From Symbiodinium natans (Eukaryota > Sar > Dinophyceae > Suessiales > Symbiodiniaceae), in assembly GCA_905221605.1 (NCBI GenBank), contig CAJNDS010002211.1, positions 282,489-346,488 of the forward strand: DNA of 64,000 bases. Reading direction: 5' to 3'. Below, in pieces: positions 12,749-19,784 of this stretch. The notes beneath the pieces are model-generated. The model was not told the DNA's origin. It was given only the letters and a program-made list of their open reading frames with translations, and made no database searches. Every line of letters begins with the position of its first letter. Position 1 is the first letter of the stretch. Position numbers and translations under genes: made by a program.

Positions 12749-13007
12749 TCGAACTCGTCCATGTCCTGAATGTCATCGTCTGATGTGGGTCGGAAGGCAT
12801 CGCCACATGCCATGCATAGATGCCCCAGAACGGACTTCTTGCATTCTCTGGATAGCCAGTGAAGCGCGAGATGGAATTGGTCTCGTGCTTGCCAGTAACG
12901 CTGACCTGGCCGCGCCGAGAGTAGGATCGCTATCGCTTGTTGAGCCGTGAGGTGATAGCGGACAATCAGGTAGGCGCAGAGGGCGGAAGTGGTCGGCGCG
13001 AGTTGGC
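12742..13007 (-). CDS. Small exon, weakly like the C-terminal half of a dual-specificity phosphatase
   Basis: The minus frame is open from 13022 to the TGA at 12742-12744, which lies inside a motif copy. It has no usable ATG near its start but does have an acceptor (CTAACCCCCCTGCTGCACAG|G) at 13008. A donor (CTCCTGCAG|GTAAAA) lies at 13136, immediately after the motif at 13140-13158, giving a 129-nt intron. The segment SALCAYLIVRYHL followed by TAQQAIAILLSARPGQ resembles the helix after the DUSP active-site loop (AYLxxxxxLTxEEAlxxvrxxRP). The catalytic C-x5-R is not intact (P at the R position), so it would be inactive. Two CxxC-type cysteines occur near the end, with a DDDIQDMDEFDE acidic tail. 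The family resemblance is tentative. Confidence 0.4.
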
Positions 13008-13139
13008 CTGTGCAGCAGGGGGGTTAGAAGGGGATTTGAGACACGCTTTGCCAATATGAATCAGAGCAGCTTGTTTTCTCTGAGGCTTGTGGCTCTGTTA
13101 GCGGCGTGCAGCTGTGAAAGATGAGCTGCGTTTTACCTG

Positions 13140-13158
13140 CAGGAGGGGACCTCACTCG
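13140..13158 (-). repeat. Module motif copy (donor side of small exon)
   Basis: Plus strand CAGGAGGGGACCTCACTCG, 37 nt after the Cys-rich ORF stop and immediately upstream of CAG|GTAAAA on the minus strand. Confidence 0.85.
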
Positions 13159-13194
13159 CTGGTCGCAAAAAGTCGAGCCTTGCCCTGCTCACGT

Positions 13195-13728
13195 CTACCA
13201 GTATCTGGAGCGGGCCTGTTGCACCGCCCAGGAGTCCCTGCACGCAAAACAGCAGTGCCACAGATGTCCCTGCTTGTGGCGAATACACGGGGCATTGTGG
13301 CATTGGTCACAGCCGCCTCCGCATGAGGAATAGGTAGGTGGAGGTGCCGATGCTTTGACCAGAGCTTGGGCTGCGTTGGCCTGGCCTGTCGTTGTCTGAG
13401 TGAAGGTGCCAGGGGTGTTCTCGATGGCGAGAATCGTGCCCTCCGGAATGTTGGCCATTGCGGAATGAAAGTGGAGGGACTTTCGGCTCTTAGCTGGCGT
13501 GAGCAGAACAGCTGGTGCCAAAGCCAGGTGTGAATCCGTGCAAGCGCAGAGCGAGACGTCCGTCTTACATCTTGCAGAATCATGTAGGGCCTGCCATTTG
13601 AGCTGCTTTGGCCAGCAGCTGGCGGTGGGGGATGCAGCCTCAGCAGGAATTGTGGGAGGGAACAGGTTCTGTGCGTCAGTGAGGCTAAACGTGGAGTGCA
13701 GAGAGTTCATTTGACTGGCACTGTACAC
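13195..13728 (-). CDS. Cys/His-rich small ORF (up to 177 aa)
   Basis: An open frame with a Ser/Thr/Ala-rich body and a C-terminal cluster CGGGCDQCHNAPC...HKQGHLWHCCFAC that could bind zinc. The first ATG is at 13710; the frame stays open upstream to about 13778, so an upstream exon or non-AUG start is possible. It lies between the motifs at 13781-13800 and 13140-13158, and its TAG stop is 37 nt before the latter. An overlapping 143-aa frame (13152-13583) also ends in GAG-TGA inside the motif and is an alternative. Function unknown. Confidence 0.45.
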   Translation of the reverse strand: MYSASQMNSLHSTFSLTDAQNLFPPTIPAEAASPTASCWPKQLKWQALHDSARCKTDVSLCACTDSHLALAPAVLLTPAKSRKSLHFHSAMANIPEGTILAIENTPGTFTQTTTGQANAAQALVKASAPPPTYSSCGGGCDQCHNAPCIRHKQGHLWHCCFACRDSWAVQQARSRYW

Positions 13729-13780
13729 GCAAAAGATCCAGAGGGAGAAATGAGTTTGCGAAGCAGCATCCTCAAACTCT

Positions 13781-13800
13781 CAGGAGGGGACCTCTACACG
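13781..13800 (-). repeat. Module motif copy (before Cys-rich ORF)
   Basis: Plus strand CAGGAGGGGACCTCTACACG. Confidence 0.75.
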
Positions 13801-13877
13801 AGAGCAGGAGGAGGTGGGCTAAAGCTTCGTGGAGGGAGCAAAGCTCCCCCTAAGGAGGTGACAAGCATGGGGCATCT
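13801..13877 (-). other. 77-bp spacer with small hairpin
   Basis: A short spacer between two motif copies. GGGAG-CAAAG-CTCCC (about 13834-13848) can form a 5-bp hairpin. A pyrimidine-rich CACCTCCTCCTGCTCTCGTGTAG precedes the next module on the minus strand. Confidence 0.35.
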
Positions 13878-13897
13878 CAGGAGGAGACCTCGACTCG
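13878..13897 (-). repeat. Module motif copy (after 355-aa ORF)
   Basis: Plus strand CAGGAGGAGACCTCGACTCG, with one extra base, 22 nt after the stop. Confidence 0.8.
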
Positions 13898-13918
13898 GAT
13901 GTCCCGAAGAATTTAGCC

Positions 13919-14986
13919 CTAGTTTCCTCCTGTACGCAGGGCTTCTAGCTGATCACGGAGGGCTTGCATCTGTGGAGACCGTCTTAGGCCTTCCCTGCGC
14001 ATGGTGACTCCAACTAAGTTCCAGATCGAATTGTTCGCTAGGAGTCTGAATGCGTGCATGGCCTCATGATCCTCTCCGATGGTCAGGGCCAGTTCCAGGA
14101 GGAAGGCTATGACCGGCTTCTCCTCAGTTAAGTTGGTCCTCAGCGGTCTGGATGGCCTGAATTTGGTGAGCTGTTCCTGATCTAGCTTGAGCATCGCTGC
14201 CAGGTGGGTGGAGACGACCTTGGGTGATAGAGGGGGGCGTTGGGCATCGATGACCGTCTTCTGCTTTTTTGGGTCCCATCTCATGTAGTTCCAGTAGAAG
14301 GCAGGGTTCTCATCCGTGTGATGCCGGCCTCGAGCGGATAGTGCTCCTGGTAACGAAATAAGTGCCGATTCCTTGTCCTGGTTCGTGCTGTCATAGGCTG
14401 CGTAATCAAAGTTCTGGGTCCGAGTGTGCAGCTCGTGGATCAGGCCGATGAACAGGGCGTGTCGAATGGGCGTGCCAGGAGACTCCTGGGGTTTGTCTGA
14501 CTTCCATTGTTGCTGGATCTTTGCCAGGGAAGGAACCACGCTAGTCGCCTGGTGTACCGTGGCATAGAAGATCCATCCATGGTGGTATCTCAAGGCTGTC
14601 AGTTCATCCTCGTGATTCAGCAGGGCCAGGATGATGCTAGCCAAGAGGTCAGCGGTTGGTTTGGCCTCCTGCCTTGTTTGCTGCGCGCCGTTGCGCGAGG
14701 TTCTCTGTCTGGAGCCATTACGGCGGCCTGTCCTTTTCGGCCTCCTGGATGGTGAGGGCAATCGAGTCGGCGGCATTTCCTCGTCTTGCTCCAGATCTTT
14801 CTGCTGGCGACGCTGCTTGGAGGGTCTGTCCCTGTCGTGAGCAGGAACCAGTTCTCGGGATGTGGAACGTTCGTCGGGGCCAAATGCCCGCGCAGCCATG
14901 GAGGAGGCAGCAAGGTGTGGGAGGTTCTTAAAAAGCACTTGGCATAGTGCAGGGTTGTTCAGCAGCTCCTGCTGGGCTTGCTCCAT
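13919..14986 (-). CDS. ORF1-like retroelement accessory protein (355 aa)
   Basis: An intact ORF. A basic, low-complexity region (about residues 50-105: KQRRQQKDLEQDEEMPP, then RRPKRTGRRNGSRQRTSR) is followed by a globular helical region. That region contains RYHHGWIFYATVHQAT, HALFIGLIHELH, FYWNYMRWDPKKQK and an LRTNLTEEKPVIAFLLELAL C-terminal block. The basic segment suggests nucleic-acid binding. In position, directly downstream of the RT ORF, and in charge layout it resembles an ORF1/gag-like protein of dinoflagellate retroelements. This is inference, since I recognise no named domain. The start is 56 nt after the motif at 15042-15060, and the TAG stop is 22 nt before the motif at 13878-13897. 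It has no visible defect. Confidence 0.65.
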   Translation of the reverse strand: MEQAQQELLNNPALCQVLFKNLPHLAASSMAARAFGPDERSTSRELVPAHDRDRPSKQRRQQKDLEQDEEMPPTRLPSPSRRPKRTGRRNGSRQRTSRNGAQQTRQEAKPTADLLASIILALLNHEDELTALRYHHGWIFYATVHQATSVVPSLAKIQQQWKSDKPQESPGTPIRHALFIGLIHELHTRTQNFDYAAYDSTNQDKESALISLPGALSARGRHHTDENPAFYWNYMRWDPKKQKTVIDAQRPPLSPKVVSTHLAAMLKLDQEQLTKFRPSRPLRTNLTEEKPVIAFLLELALTIGEDHEAMHAFRLLANNSIWNLVGVTMRREGLRRSPQMQALRDQLEALRTGGN

Positions 14987-15041
14987 AGCGCTTAGCGGTG
15001 CTTCGTGTGGTCAAGTGAGTAAAAGCTGCCCTCTCACCCTT

Positions 15042-15060
15042 CAGGAGGCGACCTCACTCG
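15042..15060 (-). repeat. Module motif copy (between RT-USP and 355-aa ORFs)
   Basis: Plus strand CAGGAGGCGACCTCACTCG, 16 nt after the RT-USP stop and 56 nt before the next ATG. Confidence 0.85.
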
Positions 15061-15075
15061 AAGGTGAAGTGAGCT

Positions 15076-18000
15076 TCAGTTCAATCTGCGGAGAAGCAAA
15101 AGATAAGCTCCGGACTCCATCTGTGCGCGTTCCTGGCTCGTGGGGGGGGAGCCTGGGCTGGAATCATCCCCTACCTTCAAAGACGGAAGCAAGGAGAAGG
15201 ATCTATAATGTCCTGAGGTTGCTTCCTGCCCGATATGAAAGAGTCCCGAGACGGATTGGTAGCGAACAAAGGATTGAGAGTCAGGCCTGGACCAAGCAGG
15301 TAGCTGTATTTCATCTTGCAAACCCGTCAGTCTCCAATGTTGCTTCTCTCCAGCGTTCGTGAACCTTGGCAGTGACACAAAAATATATGGAGGCGTGTAC
15401 AGCAGCGCAGCCGCTGAATCTTGTGGAGAATGCCACTCGTGTACGAAGAAGGACAGTGAGTAGGATGGGGCAGGCATTGCCTGGGTGTCTGGCTGCGACA
15501 GCGTGGTCGGGTCAGTGCCTTCCGGAAAAGTTAACAGGAGGGGGGAGAAGCCTGTTGAGTCGGGTATGTCAGCATCGTAGACTCTCTTCCAGGGGGTGCT
15601 TTGCAGGGAGCCATTATGGTTGGCCAGCAGAAAAGTCAAATACTCTAGTGCATCACTTTGCCGGTTGGCAAGCCTCCAGTCAGGGTGACAATGTGGCAGC
15701 GAGACTAGCGCAAGAATAGAGACCGGGCGCGATGCCCTTTCTCGAAGTTCTCTCTGTAGAGGCTGAAGATTCGACCAGTCCACTGAGGGTTCCTCCCTCA
15801 GGACGCTGATCATTTGCAAGACTGAAATGGCATAGCACAAGTTATGCGGATTCACCAACTGTGGCATAGGCGGATCTGCAGGAGGCGGTGGTAGATTAGA
15901 AGTTTCCGGTTCTGCCGCAGGTGGCCGAGGAGGTTCTGCTCCCGGCTGTGCAACCTGGGAGGCACTCCCTGGACGGAACCATCTCTGAAGCTGGCTTTGC
16001 TTGGACCTGGTAATGGGAGCCTGCAGGGTCTGCTGTTGAGGTATCCTAGGCTGTGGGGCGGCCTGCGTGTAAGACTCGAGTTGAACAGAGGTGGCCGTGT
16101 GTAACCGCGGGGTGGGAACCGCAGAGGGAGATGCTCCGACCTCTGTGTTGCTCGGTGAGGGATATGAGATCTGAGTGTGTGGGAGGGAAGAATGAGATTT
16201 GGATATAGGGGCGTCAGGGTGCAGAAAGAAGAAGAGTTGAAATTGCTGAATGACTGGACACTGCTTCGTATGTCTAGGAACGCTCTCCACTTTCACGCCG
16301 CAGGCAGGACAGGGGGACAATCGGGTCAGCACGTACGACTTAGAAGTGTTATTCCCTGCAGAAGCCTTGTAGGAATCCCATTCTGCTCCGTGTTTTTTGG
16401 TGAGGTGGAAAGCTATTTTTGCGGTGGAGGCTATCCAGGAGTCACAGAGCAGGCAGGTCTTGGTAAGCTTGCGGCCAAAGTGGCCCGTGATAAGCGCAAG
16501 GAAGGTCTGTCCTCCGGCCTGCTGCAGCAGTTCAGTGCGCGGCGCTGCATCTGACTGCAGGGTAAGCTGGACCAAGGGCGCGGCAGCAGCCTGCTGGTCC
16601 GATGAGGTATCAATCTCCTGGCTGGAGGAGACCTCACTCGCCTTGGGATGAACCTCATTAGCCTGGGTGGCTGCCGCAGGTCTAGAAAGCTTAAAGCCGT
16701 CCTGCCTGCAGACTCTGCGCTCAACGTGTTGCTGCAGGTTATGCCAGTTTTTAAACTTCACTTGGCAGTTAGAGCATTGAGGCATGCCTCCCACGGAATG
16801 CTTTAGGCGTGAAAATTCAAGAGGTGGCATGGCAGGAGCCGGGTGCTTGACCGTCCGGTGTGTTCTCAGACCCGCAGCAGTGCGAAAGACCTTGCCACAG
16901 CAGGTATGCGTGGGTACATCCGGAGAGGGGTCGTTGTCGGCCTCCATGAGCAGCTTGCGATAGGAGGCTACTATCTCCTCCGCCGTTTGCAGGGTAGAGG
17001 GAATAGTTAAAATGTCCTCGTCAGGCCAGGCTCCGGGCTGAGTGAAGAGCGGTGAGCTTGTGTTGGCCGGCGTGGTGGTTGAGCAGGAGGTAACCTCACT
17101 CGCTCGAGACACATGCCGGCGCTTTTGAAGGGAATCTAGACGCTGAGCAGAGCGATCATGAAGCTGCTGAAGAGGAGGAACAAGCTTTAGACGTGCGAAG
17201 AGGGCTGCAGTGGTTTCTCGAGTCTTATGCACAGGGTTATGCGTTACCGCTCGCACTTGTCTGGCGTGCCACGAGCGAAGGGCTCGTGCCTGCCTTCCTG
17301 AAAGGCCAACAGATTCCAGGCCAAAGGTGGCAGTGGACCAAACAGTGGCCCTCCAGACGAGCAGCCTGGATGCAGTTTTTGTCTTGCGCTTATTATGTAT
17401 AAACTTTCGCACTGCCTGCTTTTTCTTCGCCGCTCGCTCTTGTCTTAAGGTGTAAGTAAGATCCTCAGGGTTCGAGTAGCTGACCATGACCCCAAGGTAC
17501 TTGAAGGAGTCTACCAGCTCAAAGGAAGGAAGGGAGGGAAGTGGTGGAAGAGCAGAGGAGTTTGAGAGCAAGACTGGCCGTCTAGGCTGGTTTGGGGCGT
17601 CTATTTTCCAGACCGTGACCCTCCGTCCCGAGCGCAGCTCCTGTGACTTGAAGAGCTTCTTGGCCTGTTGTGCGTGGCGACCTGCCAGTTTGACCATAAT
17701 GTTGCACTTGGTGTAGTTGACCTCTAGTCCAGCCTCCTGCAGGTAGTGCAGTAGCAGTCGTACCATGTCATGAGCTGCATAGAGGTCTGACCAGCTGTGG
17801 ATGTCCCGGTGAATGACGAGGTCATCCGCAAATCCTGTGAGGAACTGTTGTATTGGAGGGAACCCTATGTGGGTGGCCATTAGCCGGAACGCCTCAGTTA
17901 TGACGAGGGAGAAAAGCGCAGGGGCTAGTTTGCAGCCCTGTTTGATGCCTCTAGTTGAGGTGACTGTGTCCTGGCTTCTGCCACACCGCAAGTTGTACTG

Positions 18001-18651
18001 GGCTTCCCTATGAAGCGATGCCACCAGCTCAATGTCTTCTGGTGAGGCTCCGTAAGTTGTGAGTGAACGTAGGAGGGCTTCTCTGCTAGTTTTGTCAAAG
18101 GCTTGAGAAAGGTCTAGTGAGAAGGTGAAGCCTCCAATCAGATCTGGTTTTCCCTTCCTACTCTTGGAAGCGCAGAACCTGTCTGGTGCTCGGGAGCGAA
18201 GCATGGCACGGACACGCCTTGCGTGGCCAATCACCCGGAGGTGAGCGTCTGCTATCCCGCGTCCTGGAATGTAGGCAAATTGAGGGGAAGCAAAGTGAGC
18301 CTTCTTAAATAGGGGGTCCAGCCGTCTCCTAGCCTCTGAGGCTATTCCTTTTCCATCTGGTCTTATGATGCCGAGCGGTCTTAAGTTTTCCGGTTTAGAG
18401 GCTGGTTTAGAGGGCTTCGGTATGAAGCTTAGGTCTGCTGATTTGGCCGTAATAGGCAGCGAGGGCGGCTCGGCCGGATTTGGCGCTGTGCTAGGCCGAA
18501 GATCGCTCTTCCCTTGGCAGGAGGTAACCTCGCACGCCGGAGGGGTCAGAGCGGGGGGGAGTGGCACAGCCTCCAGGTAATCGCAGTAGTTTTTTGCTAC
18601 AGTTGAAGCACAGAGACGAAACATTGATGCTGGGGCGGAGCCCTGGGGCAC
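15076..18651 (-). CDS. Reverse transcriptase - zinc finger - ubiquitin-specific protease polyprotein
   Basis: An intact 1191-codon frame. Residues 60-480 are a LINE reverse transcriptase: FIPKPSKP fingers block at 76, motif A SLDLSQAFD (178-186), motif B TRGIKQGCKLAPALFS (232-247), and catalytic FADD (274-277) all present. Four zinc-finger-like modules follow: 584-603 (CCGK...H-x3-H-like), 626-642, 733-754 (CLLC...HLTKKH) and 781-798 (CPAC...HTKQC). Residues 933-1190 form a peptidase C19 domain. It has the Cys box NPHNLCYAISVLQ with C939, QSDALEYL like the USP QDA/EFL box, YIFVSLPRF, and the His box YQSVSGLFHIG...SGHYRSFSL with H1148, then a terminal AYLLLLRRL strand. Motif-encoded peptides (A-S/C-EVTSC) sit in linkers at about 40, 518 and 672. 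The 18651 start codon is GTG and the frame is open further upstream, so this is the downstream part of an EN-RT protein. Role: reverse transcription plus deubiquitinating or related protease activity. Confidence 0.88.
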   Translation of the reverse strand: MPQGSAPASMFRLCASTVAKNYCDYLEAVPLPPALTPPACEVTSCQGKSDLRPSTAPNPAEPPSLPITAKSADLSFIPKPSKPASKPENLRPLGIIRPDGKGIASEARRRLDPLFKKAHFASPQFAYIPGRGIADAHLRVIGHARRVRAMLRSRAPDRFCASKSRKGKPDLIGGFTFSLDLSQAFDKTSREALLRSLTTYGASPEDIELVASLHREAQYNLRCGRSQDTVTSTRGIKQGCKLAPALFSLVITEAFRLMATHIGFPPIQQFLTGFADDLVIHRDIHSWSDLYAAHDMVRLLLHYLQEAGLEVNYTKCNIMVKLAGRHAQQAKKLFKSQELRSGRRVTVWKIDAPNQPRRPVLLSNSSALPPLPSLPSFELVDSFKYLGVMVSYSNPEDLTYTLRQERAAKKKQAVRKFIHNKRKTKTASRLLVWRATVWSTATFGLESVGLSGRQARALRSWHARQVRAVTHNPVHKTRETTAALFARLKLVPPLQQLHDRSAQRLDSLQKRRHVSRASEVTSCSTTTPANTSSPLFTQPGAWPDEDILTIPSTLQTAEEIVASYRKLLMEADNDPSPDVPTHTCCGKVFRTAAGLRTHRTVKHPAPAMPPLEFSRLKHSVGGMPQCSNCQVKFKNWHNLQQHVERRVCRQDGFKLSRPAAATQANEVHPKASEVSSSQEIDTSSDQQAAAAPLVQLTLQSDAAPRTELLQQAGGQTFLALITGHFGRKLTKTCLLCDSWIASTAKIAFHLTKKHGAEWDSYKASAGNNTSKSYVLTRLSPCPACGVKVESVPRHTKQCPVIQQFQLFFFLHPDAPISKSHSSLPHTQISYPSPSNTEVGASPSAVPTPRLHTATSVQLESYTQAAPQPRIPQQQTLQAPITRSKQSQLQRWFRPGSASQVAQPGAEPPRPPAAEPETSNLPPPPADPPMPQLVNPHNLCYAISVLQMISVLREEPSVDWSNLQPLQRELRERASRPVSILALVSLPHCHPDWRLANRQSDALEYLTFLLANHNGSLQSTPWKRVYDADIPDSTGFSPLLLTFPEGTDPTTLSQPDTQAMPAPSYSLSFFVHEWHSPQDSAAALLYTPPYIFVSLPRFTNAGEKQHWRLTGLQDEIQLPAWSRPDSQSFVRYQSVSGLFHIGQEATSGHYRSFSLLPSLKVGDDSSPGSPPTSQERAQMESGAYLLLLRRLN
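16623..16640 (-). repeat. Module motif copy in frame, between zinc fingers 2 and 3
   Basis: Plus strand TGGAGGAGACCTCACTCG, translated as KASEVSSS in a low-complexity linker. Confidence 0.8.
17084..17102 (-). repeat. Module motif copy in frame, between RT and zinc fingers
   Basis: Plus strand CAGGAGGTAACCTCACTCG, translated as RASEVTSC. Confidence 0.8.
18518..18536 (-). repeat. Module motif copy in frame, in the RT N-terminal insertion
   Basis: Plus strand CAGGAGGTAACCTCGCACG, translated as ACEVTSC. It begins a ~35-residue insertion before the conserved SFIPKP block. Confidence 0.75.
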
Positions 18652-18674
18652 TGCCTTTTCCGGCTTTATAGAGG

Positions 18675-19784
18675 CTATTCCTTCAGACTGGTTCTGTCCA
18701 GCCTGGGCAAGGGATGGCCTGCTCCGCTGGCCAGAGGGGGATGAGAGGAAAAGATGGAGAGACTATGTCTCTTTAGCTCAGCCAGCCCCTCCGACTCGGT
18801 GAGAATTCGACCGTCTGGTGATCTGAGGCATACTCTAGGTGCAGGAGACCAAGGGGCTACGTGTTTTAGGGAGCGATATGCCGCGCGCGGATCTCTTTTG
18901 ACTTTCTCAGAGATCTCTGTTAGAGTGCGGTGAGTCCTTTCCCGGGCCTGGTTTTTGATCTGGGTTGCATGTGCCTTGGCTGCCTCATCCAGCGAACGCT
19001 GGGCCTTTTTGTAGTGCTCAGTACGAGCCATCTTGTTAATGACGTCAGACTCCCTTTTTAGGTTCCGTAGTGCAGTCTGTCGTTGGTTATGAAGCTGCCA
19101 AAGGGGCCGTGCTGTTGGGACTGCATCTGCACAGCTTACTTCTGGATCCCTCGTCTGGAAAGTCTTGGCGTGTTCGAGAAGCAGCTCGTTGACCTCATCA
19201 GGGTGAAGAGGCTCTCCCTTCTTCTGCGTTCGAAGTTGGTCAACTTCCTGTGCAACTTGATCCCGCAGGGCTTGAGCAAGGGGGGTGTTTTGTCTAACGT
19301 GTTGGGCCAGTAAGGACTTTTGTTTGGAGGAGACTGCTGGCTGAGGTTTGGTCGAGAACGGTTGTCTCCAGACCTTCTTCAGAGGTATTGCCGTCCGAAG
19401 TGGCATGTGTTTGCCTCCTTTCCGCCATGCTCCCAGCTTATAGTCCTTGAGGACGCACACCTTTCGGGCTAGTTGAGCAGCGTAGAAATTGGTAGTTAAG
19501 ATAAAGTCAATCTGAGAGCTGCCCTGTGGCGAGGTAAAAGTGTGGGCCTTACGCCCCTGCCATGTGTTTAGCGCAACGAGTGAGTTTCGCTGGAGAAACT
19601 TCTGGAACTGCTTCTGAACCGGTTTCTGCTTGGAGGAGCCTGCTGGCACTACTCCCCCTACGAAGGGGGGATTGGGTTTGAGGGAAGAGTTAAAATCCCC
19701 CGCTAGCACCGGAAGAGTGCGCTGGGACGTGTTAGAAAGGGACTTGCTTATATAGGGAGGAAAGAACTTTGCTCTGAGTGGCAT
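18675..19784 (-). CDS. C-terminal half of AP-type endonuclease and EN-RT linker
   Basis: This frame contains LPVLAGDFNSSL (the GDFN motif of the exonuclease-endonuclease-phosphatase fold) and SQIDFILTT, followed by an alanine/lysine-rich helical linker leading to the RT. The final SDH-type catalytic motif appears as GGKHMPLRTAI: the His is present but the usual Asp is Lys, so nuclease activity is uncertain. It overlaps the upstream endonuclease frame by 53 nt (19732-19784) and ends at TAG 24 nt before the RT frame. Its conserved coding content shows that it belongs between them. Two frameshifts (about 19740 and about 18680) separate it from its neighbours, and both neighbours share one frame. 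The start given is only the ORF boundary. Confidence 0.75.
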   Translation of the reverse strand: MPLRAKFFPPYISKSLSNTSQRTLPVLAGDFNSSLKPNPPFVGGVVPAGSSKQKPVQKQFQKFLQRNSLVALNTWQGRKAHTFTSPQGSSQIDFILTTNFYAAQLARKVCVLKDYKLGAWRKGGKHMPLRTAIPLKKVWRQPFSTKPQPAVSSKQKSLLAQHVRQNTPLAQALRDQVAQEVDQLRTQKKGEPLHPDEVNELLLEHAKTFQTRDPEVSCADAVPTARPLWQLHNQRQTALRNLKRESDVINKMARTEHYKKAQRSLDEAAKAHATQIKNQARERTHRTLTEISEKVKRDPRAAYRSLKHVAPWSPAPRVCLRSPDGRILTESEGLAELKRHSLSIFSSHPPLASGAGHPLPRLDRTSLKE

